Assembly: GCA_019787685.1 (NCBI GenBank) | Contig: JAHNUO010000011.1 | Coordinates: 186,001 to 250,000 of the forward strand | From: Chiua virens | Lineage: Eukaryota > Basidiomycota > Agaricomycetes > Boletales > Boletaceae | Length of the DNA: 64,000 bases | Reading direction: 5' to 3' | In this document: positions 37,275 to 50,232 of the stretch, in pieces | Layout of the letters: every line of letters starts with the position of its first letter | How positions within the stretch are numbered: the stretch's first letter is position 1 | Position numbers and translations under genes: made by a program | The notes under the pieces: model-generated | Seen by the model: the letters and a program-made list of their open reading frames with translations, nothing else | Told to the model about the DNA's origin: nothing | Database searches by the model: none

Positions 37275-37673
37275 ATGCATCTCATCGCCCTCCTCCTTCC
37301 TGCTCTCTTCTTTATGAGTGGCATTCTTGCCCAAGAAACTGCTGTTGCAACCAGTGGCGCCCCTGACGTCACCTACCCCGACACCGATGCGTTCATCTTC
37401 TGCAGTGACGCGGACTGCACAGGGTCATGTGTGGTCGTCAACACCAACGACGTCCCTAGAGATGATGGAGAGTACCTTCCGAACGACGCGGGCTTCCAGT
37501 CCATTTACTGGTACGATCCTGGTGACTACAGCTGGGTGTTGTACACATGCGTCGACTACTACAACTGCGATACCTATGCGACCATCGGGAAGAATACCTG
37601 CTACAATCTGTACGACAACGGTGTTTTGACCGACTTTACTGAATATTGGTACGAAGTCGATGACGCTCTGTGA
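37275..37673 (+). CDS. Small secreted cysteine-containing protein
   Basis: An uninterrupted frame of 132 residues. The open frame extends further 5', but the ATG at 37275 is chosen because it starts directly with a signal peptide (MHLIALLLPALFFMSGILAQ). The mature part is acidic and rich in Asp, Tyr and Asn, with six cysteines arranged as two close groups: FCSDADCTGSC near the start, then TCVDYYNC and NTC. The pattern of a short C-x4-C-x3-C opening, a GFQSIYWY segment and aromatic strands is reminiscent of small beta-sheet secreted proteins common in agaricomycetes (beta/gamma-crystallin-like). That resemblance is only an impression. Function is unknown; it could act in the cell wall or outside the hypha. 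No intron is needed. Confidence 0.8.
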   Translation: MHLIALLLPALFFMSGILAQETAVATSGAPDVTYPDTDAFIFCSDADCTGSCVVVNTNDVPRDDGEYLPNDAGFQSIYWYDPGDYSWVLYTCVDYYNCDTYATIGKNTCYNLYDNGVLTDFTEYWYEVDDAL

Positions 37674-38149
37674 TATGTACCAAAGGTTGTGTCGCTCTCC
37701 GTTCAGCTTCTTGGAGATGAACTTACACCGGGGGACTTTTGTTTTGTAGCCTTCATTCCTTGCCTGCTTCCGGCCCATTCACATGATACTTGGCCGCGGG
37801 TAGAAAGAGTGGCTGCACCGATGTGAAGGAGGGGAAGGAAAAGAATAGAGATCTCAATATGAGCAAGGCAGCAGGAGCGTGGTCGCGAAATGTATTTTCT
37901 GTCCGTACTAAAAGCAAAGGGAATTGCCATCTCTGGCAGGCGGCGGCCACGCGGGTTTCAGGCGCAACGGATCAGCAGCACTCCAGTGTGGAAAGAAAGT
38001 CCTGCAATCCGACTTACAGGATAAAGCGGAGAAAGAAGTGATAGTGTCAGTAATCCATGCATGTTACAAGAATGAATCAAGATCTATCAGAATAATCAAT
38101 GCCCCCTGGAATCGATAGCCTATAACCCAAACACCCTCATTCATCAAGT
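37674..38149. other. No gene identified (between two convergent genes)
   Basis: Shared 3' region of the secreted-protein gene (plus) and the oxoamine synthase gene (minus). No motif seen. Confidence 0.4.
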
Positions 38150-39625
38150 CTAAAGTCTCGCTCTCATTTCCGTGGTATACGGCGTTCCCGCGCTAAAAAT
38201 TGCACTGTTCGCCCACGCGACGATATGGTTGACAAGTGCATCGATTTCCTCTTCTGTGTTCCCTGCATGAACGGTAACGCGGATGCGCGGCTGTCTCACG
38301 ATCGGGTAGGTCACAGCTGCGGCTGCGTATCCCCTTTGTAACAAATAGTCTGTAAGTCTTCTCGCGTGGGGTGTAAACACGGGAATGATGGGAGAGCACA
38401 AGCCACGATCGCAAGACGAGATAGACGCGTCCATGACGTCCGGCATCGCGCCGAGTGTGAGGATCGTCTCCGGAACCTTCCTCAGGGCAATAAAAAGTGT
38501 TTTGCGTGCATAGCGAGAGAGGTGATTTAAACGTTTCCGAAGCTTGAGCAACAAGGATGAAAAAAGAGTCGGGAAAAAGATGTTGAGTTAGCCCAGCGTC
38601 ACGGTCACCTAAACGGGTAGTAACCAAGCAATCATCTACTTACCTCGTGACCCCGAATGCCCTGGATGATTCCGAGGCACGATTCAAGCGCATAAATGTC
38701 AGCGTATGGAATTGACGTGGAAAATATGAAGCTCTTTGCGAAGTTAATCAAGTAGTCCCTGATGATCGGTGAAGTCAACACAACAGCTGTAAACGCTCGA
38801 GTCAGATTTCTTCACATGTAGGTTCCCTCTGAGAGATCAGCGGCACATACCACCGTGAAATCCCCATGCTTTACCAAACGTATGAATCTTGGTATGAACG
38901 TGTTCGTTCAAACCTAGATATGAGACATACCCGGTCCCATTTGGCCCGCAAATCCCAGACGTATGGGCCTCGTCCACAACGATGTGTGAGTTCCCAGCAG
39001 GTACTAGTGATTCCACGAGTCCCACGATCTCTGTTAAGGGTGAAAAGTCTCCCTCCATGCTGTACAAGCTCTCCATGAGAACAAAGACGGTGGAGTTCCC
39101 TCGCATGATTTGAGGATAGTTTCGTAAGACACTGACAAGGCATTCCTCGAATGAAGCCACGGAATTATGGGCAAAACGGTAAGAAGGCCGAGATGATAGG
39201 CGCATGCCCTCTCGGCAGCAGGGGTGGATCATTTCGTCGTAAATGATGACGTCGGTGTTCTGTGGGACAGTCGCACAGAATGCCATGTTGGCATTAAAGC
39301 CAGAAGGGAACAGCAGCGCAGACGGGGCTCCAAAGAAATCTTTGAATGCCTTCTCGAGTGCATTGGATTCGGCTGAGTTCCCCGTAGCAAGACGCGAACC
39401 AGTAGATCCAAGTAGTCGACCCGGAGCCGCCGCCTGTATTCTTTGCAAGAAGATGTCTCTAAGAGAACGATCTGTGGATAGGGATAGATAGTCGTTTGAG
39501 AATAGATCTGAAGCATAAGCAGAAGGCGGGAGTGGTTCGTCAAGATTAAATATTGTCATGCCAGCTTGCGCTCGATGAAGGACAGCGCGTTGAAGAGAAT
39601 CAAGCAAAGGTGAATTCCGGGACAT
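38150..39625 (-). CDS. Alpha-oxoamine synthase, 8-amino-7-oxononanoate synthase-like (PLP aminotransferase fold I)
   Basis: PLP enzyme that joins an amino acid to an acyl thioester with loss of CO2. Relatives serve biotin synthesis, sphingoid-base synthesis or natural-product chain release. Three exons (38851-39625, 38644-38786, 38150-38542) keep phase and give 436 residues. Motifs: SNDYLSLS near 43-50, GSTGSRLATGNS at 73-84, LFPSGFNANMA at 105-115, the PLP-stacking His in RFAHNSV (about 153), VVDEAHTSG with the PLP Asp (about 218), and HTFGKAWGFHG with the Schiff-base Lys at about 252. A typical C-terminal domain follows (SPIIPVFT, RIRVTVHAGNTEEEID). There is no transit peptide or membrane segment, so serine palmitoyltransferase is unlikely. 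Family members of this kind are often found in fungi outside the biotin pathway. Which acyl donor it uses is not visible. Confidence 0.88.
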
Positions 39626-42600
39626 GATCGAAGGGAGATGATGAATTATGTCAGATAATGCTCGCGCTTTATGCTTGTGCAAGAACAAATATGTACTCGT
39701 GAATGAAACCAGTGACAGGTTTTTCAACAATTACGTGGGTTGCAGTGTGCCATTCCTTCGAATAAACCAGGGCTGGTTCGAGGTCCATATCAAATTGGTA
39801 TTGAGGTCTGTCAGTGCACGTCTGAGCAACGAGGCGTGCGATCGCGAGCCAGTTGAGATGATATTACTCGACGTTTGTAACCAAAGGGACTCAAACCTAA
39901 ATCGACCCAGACACCTGGCGCGCGCAACAATTTAGAAGACCTTCGGCAACTGTAACTCCATACAGGAAGCTTGTACGAGCAACCCATTTGTGAGTCGAGC
40001 ATGTCTTGCTCAGCAGAAAAACATGGGTTTCTGTAACGTAGGTACTGCACTTGAGATGATTCGCACTCGAGGTGATAGTTGACTTGTGTACTTACCATCT
40101 TCGTCTATTCCCGTCGCGAGAAGAGTGGTTTCTTGACATCCTGAGCCATTGGAGCATCACGCCCAGCTCCTTGCGGCATCTAATTGCCGGTCACAAGTTC
40201 GCTCGTCGCGCGACACTCCTGAAACTCGATGCAACGTCAAGATGCAATCAACCTATGGCAGCGGCGCTACAAAGACATGTTTATCATAGTTTACAGATGA
40301 GTCGAAGTACAATGTCAGTGTTCTGATCTGATCTTGCGCACATTCGACCTTGACCATGACAGGGAAATTGCGACGAATTGAGCAATATTGGAGTTGCGCC
40401 CATAAGGGTTAAGCGAACTGAATCACATACCTCTTCCTCGCAAGCTTTCTTGGAGTATCGAGGGTGTCAGTCATTTGCATTGCATTGGGAGGCATTGAGT
40501 CAACCGAGTGTATCCTTCCCACACCCATTTGTCCACCGGCGTAACCTTTCGAGGGAAATTGGATCAAAACTCGAAGGTGGATTGAGCGAGGCACTTGCCG
40601 ACACATTGTATGGGCGCACTCACGAAAGTTAACACGGTTGATGGAGTGCCATCCTTTCTTTTCTTCTCAGGAACGACAATTGCACCCTAAAATTTGGCGT
40701 ACTACATCATCCTTGGGGGGAGTCATTTAGACCCGGTACCACTCAATATGTGTATATACATCCCTTTTTGACCGTCCAGTCCGGGAGAAGGACTAGTGTA
40801 TGATGGAACCCACTAGCTTTGAGCTGGACAACGTAAAAACTTGTCCCAGCTCGAAGTACCACGTATTGAGATACTCAGGCTGGGTGGAATAAGATCCCCG
40901 TCCTGAAACTAGCTGACTGTCATGGAAATACCCATGAGATTCGGCGCGGACTCGAGGCCGGTGTCTGAACCTTACCGCCGCTTGACTGGCCCTCATTTTA
41001 CTCCTTCGTGAACCGTCGGTGCTATTTCCTAAAACGAGCGGTACCTGTCATGTTATTCGTGTCCTCGTGCAGTGTGCAAGTATGAGGAGCCAGAGGGCGG
41101 TTCCTATACGACCTAGCAGAATCTGTGTTGGAAGTTGTGCAATGACCGTCAATGTTTGTACCTATTACCTGCGTCCGTGAACGCGTGAACTATGACCTTT
41201 CAGGGGGCGACCAAGACTGCAATGGTTGACACACCGAATGGAAGAGGTCGAGAGCATCAACATGAGGCGCGGCGTTTGCTTCGACGTTCTCGATAGTTCC
41301 AGACCCCTGAGGCCATGGTGGATCCGAGTCGAGGTAGAGTTCGTTTCACCAGTCAAGCCCAGCGACGAAAAACACGTTGCATGTAAGCACCGCCTACGCC
41401 TCCGTGCCTGTATTTTCCGCGATGTGTCATAAGTTGGTCTGTGCATGCTTTGCCTCGCACCTTGCACGGGCATCGGGAGTTATTCGATACTTCGAGAAAC
41501 GTACAAAGCCCTCATTTTTCCCTATTCGGAGACCGAGCGGAAGTGCTTAGAAACTTCCGCAAGCAGTTTGAAGGCCTAGAGCCTCTGCTAGATGCGACTC
41601 ATATCAATATACAATGGGCGGTAAATGTAACCTGATCACCGACCTGGGCTCTGTACCAATCGGTCAGCAATGATGTAACCCCTGAGAAGCACATTCAATC
41701 AATGCCCGATCGACAGCGGGGCTGTACTACCATCGGACTGTCAGTCCAGAACCCAAGAGGGAACTTGATGAACTGAGCTGGCGTACCTGAAGACGTCCGA
41801 GTCAGGAAAAAAACTGCATACCAATTCAAGGGATATTGAACTCGCTACACAAATGATGCTTACTCAGATTCAAGAATGATAGAGTGGGCAATTTCCAAAG
41901 AAACATTAATGTTTAGTCTCTAGCCGTTACATTGTTCAAGTCGAGTCTGGGTCATGGTGAAAAAGAATGGTTTACGGTCGGGACTTTCCGCTAGCAACCT
42001 GCCGTTACCGTAAATGGTGCGACCCGCCGTGTGCCGTTGGCCCGTCGCGCCCATGGACATATCCGGGGTCATAGCGAAGCGATCCTGTGCCACTCTAGGC
42101 GACAGAATCGTTCAAATCAGCGCGATACAGCTTATCTGTGGCGCATTCTCTCCAAGTCGGGCTTGTTGCAAATCCGATTGAAAGCGTGGATCCGCGATAC
42201 AGCCCTCTCCGTCATAGCTGGAGAGCCGAGGATCTCAGCCCTCGCAGCTTATGTTAGGCAAGGTATCACTTCCATGGTCTATTGACGTATTTCCGGAGCA
42301 CTTCGACACCGCTCAGGTGTCATTTGCCTCGTAAAATGACAGTCGAGCCGGCGTCGCGCCAACAATGATTCAGCGCACTATCTCAGGACCTTATTACACA
42401 TAACAGAAGCATTCAAGTACACGACCCAGTGACTTAGCACTTGTAAAAATCGCAGGAACAGTGGAATGAAAGCTAGCCGATACGATACTGACAGAGAAAG
42501 ATGCTGACGTGCATTACATATGTACATACTTACCCGCTTACCAGCATATGTACTTATCACGCATACACAAGGTGAGAACGTCCCTGCCTCTAGATTACGT

Positions 42601-42782
42601 GGCGATATTGATGATCTCGGGATCCTCCAAGTCAAACTTACTCGCCCGTCCTCTTAACACCAGTTCGTCATCGCCACGATGCACCGTTTTGTTCACCTCA
42701 ACTTGCACGGTAAGCACAGGGTCCGCCTGCGAAAAATCCATCCAAGAGTGATGGTGGCGTTTGAGTTTCCCAAAGTTTCCCT
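39626..42782. other. No gene identified (about 3.2 kb)
   Basis: Promoter of the oxoamine synthase should lie next to 39626. The rest contains only short open frames on both strands, without motifs or an exon chain that I could support. Confidence 0.35.
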
Positions 42783-44596
42783 TTATCCTTTAAACGAAAC
42801 CCCACGCACCGAGTGTGTTCCGACCGTGCTCCGCGGATGAACCAAAACTGATCCGAGGTTGTACGATGTATCCATCGTCCCGCATTCGGTGACCGCGGAG
42901 CGCGCCTTGAGAAAGTCACGTGCGTTGAGATTGGCAAGTACCGTGTTGCAGTAGAGTGGACAAAGTGGGAAGTACAGCGCGGCATAGATTAGAGTGTTTT
43001 TGAATGCGAGGATCTAGAAAAATTGAGGTTGACGATGGGCATCTGGCCAGGGCAATGATACAAGACCAAGTGGCTTACAGCAACGAAGGCAAACACGGCA
43101 AACAGCGCGGTCCAGATACCATTGTTGATAGTGAGAACGAGCAGCTTGTGGAGAATGGAACGCGACCTGTATTCGTGTGGTTTCTGCGTGAGCAGCTTAC
43201 ATTGGATACCATAGGACCGATGGACCTGACCTTTTGAGTGCCCGCTCGCGACTTCGCATAAGAAGAACCGTTAAGCCAGCGGCGATTGAGAGGTCTGCAA
43301 CCGCAGCTACGGCCCGTACGGCTGTGAAGAGACCCTGTTGCTACATTTGAGTGTAATGCTCAAACGGTAATTATCCCGGCGATCCATACCGCTGGACCAG
43401 GAGAAACAAGTTCTGCAGCTGTAGGAATGATCGTGCTTGCCAAACCATGACCAATAGCACATGTTTCTCAGATCAGTAACATACCCAAAAGCGATGAAAC
43501 CTGGATCAACAACATGGCAGGGAAATGAGTCGCGGACCAAGCCGATGTAGGCAGTTACCACTCACCCAGGGATCCCACTACGAAAAAAGCGGCGAGTTAA
43601 GGGTACGTCGAACTCGACCAGAAATGGTTCAACGTTCAAGACTCACCTAATTCAAATATGCACACTGGTGTCTACAAAAAACAGTCTTTGAGTCGAACAA
43701 ACTCATCATCACGATGTTATCTCAAGGCATACCAATATTACCCAGCAAAGCCACTGTTTACCTCCAACTGCAAAAGTAGAGGGATACGATTGGCAACACA
43801 CCGAATACGCGCTAGTAGAACTCACATCTCCAAATCCGATAAGTAAAGAACGTTTGACAGGATATAGACACTAGAGCCTTTACGGAAGTCAATTACCATT
43901 GAGGAAGGGAAGCACTGTGTACAGCAATTACGCACCGTGAACAAAACCTGCCACTGCACACGCGTTAGTCGGCGAGAAGCTTGGCTATGAAACGTCCCAC
44001 GAGCGATCACCTACCAAAAATTCACTGTAACCTCGTCAGAGTCGAAATGCGTGAAGAAAGTGAGTCAGCTTACGGGACTACGCTTTTGATTCGACTGAAA
44101 TCGCAGAAATCAACGATCTGAGAAGTCATACACTGCCATCGAAGGTAAAACCGGGAGCGATGGTACAATGAGACGCGGTCTCTCACCTCCTTTGACGATG
44201 AGAATTTCGTGCACGGTATCTGCCACCCTGCGGTAGATGTCATGAATGCAAACTCCTCGGTTAATATCACTTACCAGAGCCATACAACCTAGAGTCAACA
44301 GCTTGAGCTAAGCCGCACAGGAATGTCGACTGGGCTACAACTTACAGAGACCTTCAAAACTTGGACGATCGTTCGGATACCTGCGCACAGGATCACACAT
44401 TGTCCATGTCCATGCATTAGAAGTGCCAGAGTGGCTGCTCACTGGACAAAGTATAAACCTCTTTCGAAAGTGTCACTTTGGTAATGGCAGTGGTTGAAGG
44501 GATGTCAACTCACGTCTGCATACACGTTGTACCCCATAAAGCCACAGACATAAAAGTGGCCAATAGCTCAGCACCATAGGTTGGCCCGAGTTGCAT
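42783..44596 (-). CDS. DUF6534-type multi-pass membrane protein
   Basis: Member of a large basidiomycete family of predicted seven-helix membrane proteins of unknown function. The first exon (44514-44596) begins MQLGPTYGAELLATFM and ends in GTTCMQ, very typical of the family N-terminus (LGPTYGA...LWGxTxLQT). A following piece reads VVWLWVADTVHEILIVKG, again family-like. The C-terminal half is clear: VRAVAAVADLSIAAGLTVLL, then RSRERALKR, a piece with KLLVLTINNGIWTALFAVFAF, and YAALYFPLCPLYCNTVLANL followed by NARD and a polar tail ending at 42783. The gene has many short exons (probably ten or more). I could not settle the joins around 43600-44450, and an apparent phase conflict after exon 1 leaves room for a pseudogene. 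Ends are better supported than the middle. Confidence 0.72.
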
Positions 44597-46882
44597 CGCC
44601 GGAAGTGCGGAGGACGTGATGGAAGAAACCAAAAATATGAACTGGGATGAAAACTGTGAGCGGACAGTTATAACTGGGTTTCTGATCGGTAGAAGCATGG
44701 AAAAGCTAATTCTCGTGATGATGATAAGCTACTAGGTAAAAGACACACAAGAAGTGAGATAGCCTGAGAAAGGATGTTAACTGTCGTAAACCAGCAGGAA
44801 TGCAGACCTAGAGGGTGAGCATGCTTCGCGAGCGTTCTGCTCGTTCTGCTCTTGATCATATTTGTCTCGGAACCTGTTCTGGAATCTGGATTGACTCGCC
44901 TTTCCATCCTTCATTGTGTTTATCACATCACGGCTTGGTACCTCTCGACGAATCGAGAGTGACGAAATGGAAATTTGACGCCTGTTCCTTCCTCGCGAGC
45001 GCGCGTCTAGCATAATATCAAGCTCGATCAGCTTCTTGGAATGAAAGTCAGTAATGAGAGTCAATGCTTATATCGGAACACCAAGAAAGACAAATCCAAC
45101 CAAACAAAGTTGTGGGCTTTCCAGCAACGACCCTCTACATAGTTCTGATGAACTCGAAAGAAGGATGACAGGAGGACGTACTCAGGGTTGTAATCATCAA
45201 CTCAACGTGACTACAATAGTCTCGATCAGGATCAGTTCAGAAAATCGTCAACGCAAGGAGTGATCAAAAGTAGCTGCTGATGGGGGTGTCCTGATCTGAA
45301 CGGCCACAGTTGTCGATCCCGAGCTGTCGCGTCGAGTTGAGGAGAGATGGTTGTTGGCTCAAGAAGCTACCCCAGTTTGGTCGTGTGACGTTGAGGTGCA
45401 GGGTCAAAGGTTCCGAGACTCGGACAAGCCTGAATTGACTCACTGCAGAACATGCGGCAAAGTCTACCGGGCGGCCGGCATCTGTCGAAAGCGTGATAGG
45501 AGCATGTAACCTTCGACCTACAAAAAATACCGCAATGGCTCATTCCTCATCGTAAACAGTCCAAGTACCCATACAACGCCTTGTCTCACTATCTGTATCC
45601 TACCTGCACATCGTGGGTCTACCACAAGCTTGAGGTATTGGAACCAGGGAAACTGTTGGGAAAGATGAACCGTGAGATCCAATTACTCACCGAGAGCAGA
45701 ACATGAATTGTGGCGCGAGGGTTAACAGAGTTCATTCACATGCCAGAAGCGCGAGTTTGGACTTCGGTGGAATAACGTAATTATATTTCAGTCGATTTTT
45801 GCAGTTCTGCACTGAGCGAGGCTTGGACTCTGAGCAGCCTGTGGCCCAGTGACAGTGGGCGCCGCAGATAAGGTGACCCTGACTCTTGTGAAAAGGGTTG
45901 CGTGGGGACATACCCATATGTATATGGCAGGTCCGCAGGTGGGATGGGCGATGCGTTGAATGATATCACCGCAACGTGGCCACGCTCGACATTACCGGGG
46001 GAGTGCTATCACGTGATGAACACGATAGAAGGATCTTCGAAGCCTCCTCGCCTCAACATTGCCCGCTCTCGCGATGGGGGAACTGCATTGCAGTTCGTCG
46101 CTTTCAAGAGGAGGTAGAATGGAAGGTGGATCGTTCAGTTTACCTCGGATCACAGCCGCCGATCTGCTCACTACCAGCAGGAAAGTGACATAAGCATGAT
46201 CTAGACAGCGGTGGAGTTCCTCGTTGATGAATTTGGCGTGTAAGGCGGCAGATACCAGTGCAAGCCAACGAAGTCATGCCTCAGGCCTCAGGTCTTGGAC
46301 CATCGTAAGAGTCCACGTGACACTGACATAGCATGGGACTCCACCTCGTTGCCGTCGTCCCCACCGTCCACAACTTGGTGTTCTCAAATTTCATTGCAGA
46401 ACCGAAATCACTTCGATAAACAGGAACAATATGATCCAAATGGTTTCAAGTCGGGTTTAAAAAGCTATTTGCGGCACAGGTCCAAGTAGGTTAACGCGAG
46501 GCCTTGTCCCGAACAAGTCCCCGTCGCCTTTCTCCCCGAGTGCGGTGTTGGAAACGCCCGTCTATCGCCACACTCCCCAGTATCGTACCGCTCAGGAAAC
46601 CCCGTCATGCCTAAAGGGCGACACCGCACCGGTACGATGGCGAACGTGTAATAAATATGCTTGATTGGCATCGTCGGATCGTGCCGCACAACCTCGCTTA
46701 TTGTCGTAACGGGCCGACCTTCTAGTTTAAAAGTTCTTTCGCCACATTCGACAGCGTCATCGGCAAGCAATTTCTCGTTCCTTTTCTTCTCTTCACTCCA
46801 CATCAAGTCCCTTCACTTTGCACACACTCACGTCTTTCACGCCAACGTACATCACCTATATATTTCACATGCACACAACCAC
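44597..46882. other. No gene identified
   Basis: The side next to 44597 should hold the DUF6534 promoter and the side next to 46882 the promoter of the membrane protein, with a C/T-rich stretch at about 46780-46880. Open frames inside are short and lack motifs. Confidence 0.35.
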
Positions 46883-49800
46883 ATGTTCATCAGTCAATCA
46901 TCTCTGTCTCTGAACCCCACCCTTAGTGCCTCCGAAACCACCTCGGGCGACATTCCCTTGGCCAGGACTAACCGGTTCCCGGTCTGGCTGCCCTTGTCCA
47001 CGCTCCTTGCACCACCTCTTGATCAGCCCTCGACTGCACCCTCGCATTACACACCAAGTTCCCGATCATCTCTACTTTCTGAGTTCTCGACAATGCCACC
47101 TTCAGGAGCAATTCGACGTCCCAACTATTCGTGGCTGGTCGGAGATGTTAGCCCACCAATCCTACCGAGTTCGAGGTGATACATTATACATTTCATTGGC
47201 GTTGTTCTTCATTGCTGACCCCAGCTCAATTTCAGCGCTCTTTCCACTGTCAAGGGACTTTCCACCGACATAGGCCTTAGCACGGGTACGAGCCCACCCT
47301 CCTCTGCAGTTAGCTCTAATTCCGACGTTTCTGCTTCGCTCGCATATTGGTCGACTACAATGATATCCTCCTCATCCTTTTGGTCTTCATCTGTCTCTTC
47401 CTTTTCACAATATATGTCAGTTCCCATGACCTCCACCCCTACGTCCGCTGTCCCATTTCCTGCACCAACGTCCTCGCTGTGGTCAGCATCAACGACGGAC
47501 TTTATGAATTCACCCTCGCCATCTTTTTCGGCTTCCACACCTTCCTCGACGTTTGCGACGAATGAGAGTCCTTCAACTAGCCTGAACGCAACAACTGTTG
47601 TCTTTTCAACTACAGTGACGACATCAATCAGTACACTGTCGTCCTCGCGTCTAACCTCACTCTCGACGTCAACCTACACGATTACTTATGTCCTATCGGT
47701 TCAAGGAGGTACTACCACCGAGTTCTTCACCTCGAACGCTGTATTGAGCACCCAATCTCCCGGAAACACAATAGTAGGGTAAGTCTGTTGCATATTTTAT
47801 TCTGTCTGTCTATTTTCGTCTCGGGTTTTTTCATACATGATCCGAGAAGATCACCTTGTAGATTGGATCTTCTTCCTTGATGCTTCTAGTTTGAGTTTCA
47901 TTTATTCCTACCTCATTCGTTTGCTTTTACCCCTGTTTCGTCATGAAGTATTTGAACCTGGCTAACCCTCTCTTCTGCGATCACATCTGGTTTTGCTTAT
48001 CTGGCGATGCTCCACCTATCTCGAACGCAATCTCTTGTGCTCGATATATGTCTGGTTCCCATTTCCATTCGGCGGCACTGCTTTTCGGGATCCCATCGTA
48101 GGACGACTCCTCCCTCACCGGGTACCATAACAGCGATCGTACTCGGAATTGTCGGCACACTTGCATTTGCAGTTCTATGGCTTTTTTGCGCTCGTAGACG
48201 TCATCGTAACCTGGTTCGCGAAGCTGCACTCGTCCGGTCTGGGAGTCACGCTTCGCGTCCTCTTGAGGATGAAATCCCTGACGTAGACGAGCTCGGATAT
48301 GGTATTGGGAGCGTTCACAGCACCGTACATTCTCTGAGTCGCACTGGACCAGTTGTGGAGGAACGCTATGCCGGCCTTCTCGCGACCCTGCACTCTACCG
48401 AAGGGTTTGGAAGAGGCCACGAAGGAGGGAGCACAGGAGGCATCTATGGTTCTCATCGTGATACCCATAGCGATATGGACGGTGACGATATCACTCAAGC
48501 ATCGTCTCCGACGTTGCCTATACACGCAATCTTGCCCGACGAATCACCATATGTAGTCCCGCTGTCACCTCCTCCAACTATACCACCGCCGTCATATCAT
48601 CAAACAACACAGCCTGCTCCGCCACCTTCATCGTACTATATGACCTCACGTAGGAAGAGCTCGCCAGGCCCTGATGCTGCTGCATGGCTTAGTGGACACA
48701 GCGTGGCGCCATCCTGTAGTTCGCATTATGCTCGCTCCCAAACGTTGGGTTCTGGGTCGGGCTCGGGCTCAGTCGACGCACTCACGAGGACGCGAACAGG
48801 AAGTGAAGAACCACTACTCAACATCGGAAAGCCGACTTCAGAGATGTCTGCTGGTGTCTCATCTCCCACCCCTACAACCCTTACTGACCCCGGAAGCAAT
48901 CGACCTGGCTTCGGATCAGCATTCGGTTCACCGGCGGCATCATTGTATAGCCCTAGCAGTATATACCCCGCTCTGCAATACGATCCCTCCGGGTTCTACA
49001 ATGCACGGACCGCTTCCGGAAGTGGCTCTTACGGGTATGCACGGAGCGGTACGCCAAACAGCTTTAACGTCCTTAGGAGTGTTTCGTCACAGGGTGCGCT
49101 ATCTAGCATGGACAGTGCTGGTCACAGCCAAAGTCAGGGGTACAGGTTTGGGTTTGGCAGACCAGGGAGCGCGTCAAGCGCAAGCACAGGGAAGAAGGCA
49201 GGAAGCTTCGGTGCCCCTCCCACGAGTTTCAGAGCATGGAAGGACCGGGGATCGATTGCCTCGGACAAGGAGAAGCAAGGAGAAAAACAGAACCTGCGGG
49301 AGAAGGATTGGATTCACCGAACCAAGAGCCTGACAAGTGCCTCGACCGCGGGAAGCGCGGACGAGAAGCAAGGACGGAGTAGTCCCATTGGCGTTCGTGC
49401 ACTACTTGGTCGATTGCGCCGCGCCGGACATACACCTTCCCCTCACTCGTCTCACAAGGATCTTCCGTCTCCGACACAGCCATCCACAGATGGGGACCCT
49501 GAAAAGGCCACTGCAGATCGGAATACTACTCCTCCGATCCAGATACAGGCTGCGACTCCACGGCGACAACGGTTTTCATTCATCCTCTCCAACCCTGATC
49601 CACAGCCTCCCTCGCCAGAGTCACGGACAAGAGAGCTAGTCACCCCTTTACACGTCCCGCGGGTTCCAGAATTGCATATGACCCAGCATGACGTGCCTTC
49701 ATGTGATCCCCACAGCATTCAGCCTGTGCCGTTTAGCCCCGAGGGGCAGCCAGCAACGCCACCCCCTGCAGGGTTCATGCTTGCGGCGCCATCACCGGTG

Positions 49801-50232
49801 CCTACGGAGGAGTCGCGTCTTGTGGAGGGCCTGTTGCATCCTCGTTTGCGAAACCAAGGGCGTAGTGACGCGAGTCTGAGGGACTTCGAGGATTACTCGC
49901 GGCCAATTGGTGGTGTCAGTGTCATTTCTTCCTTCAGATGTCAGGCTTCAACTTCAAATTATTGACGTACCCGCCTTTAGATTGTGAAAAATCGGTTGTA
50001 CAGCACGACGACGTTCGGGACGCAGGACGATGCCGAGACGGCAACCCAGAGCCAAGGAACGCTGGACCATGAGGTCACGCTCGGCGATGAATATGAACGC
50101 GAGAGCGAACTGGTCGACGTTTTTGGAAACGCGTCAACTCTTAGGGGTATTCCTCGCGACAGCTGGTTTTTTGACGACTTTCCAAAACCCGCTCGGGAAA
50201 TAATTGACATTCATCATGATCATGAAACGTAA
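46883..50232 (+). CDS. Single-pass membrane protein with Ser/Thr-rich ectodomain and long cytosolic tail
   Basis: Not assigned to a named family. Four exons (46883-47175, 47236-47778, 48102-49914, 49981-50232) keep phase and give about 966 residues. Residues 1-280 are very rich in Ser and Thr, as in O-glycosylated wall-facing domains, and include TYTITYVLSVQGGTTTEFFTS. One membrane helix follows at about 288-308 (TAIVLGIVGTLAFAVLWLFC) with ARRRHR just inside, the usual stop-transfer signal. The remaining 650 residues are Ser/Pro/Gly-rich and look disordered, with repeats such as GSGSGSG and proline tracts. The layout resembles fungal wall-stress sensors of the Mid2/Wsc type, but no WSC cysteine domain is visible. 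No clear cleavable signal peptide was found, so the start is uncertain. Intron 2 (323 nt) is unusually long and may hide a small exon. Confidence 0.75.

Noticed and set aside
48674..49333. Alternative plus-strand frame of 219 codons inside the membrane-protein gene
   Set aside because: Overlaps the long continuous exon 3 in another frame and lacks its own start context or motifs.
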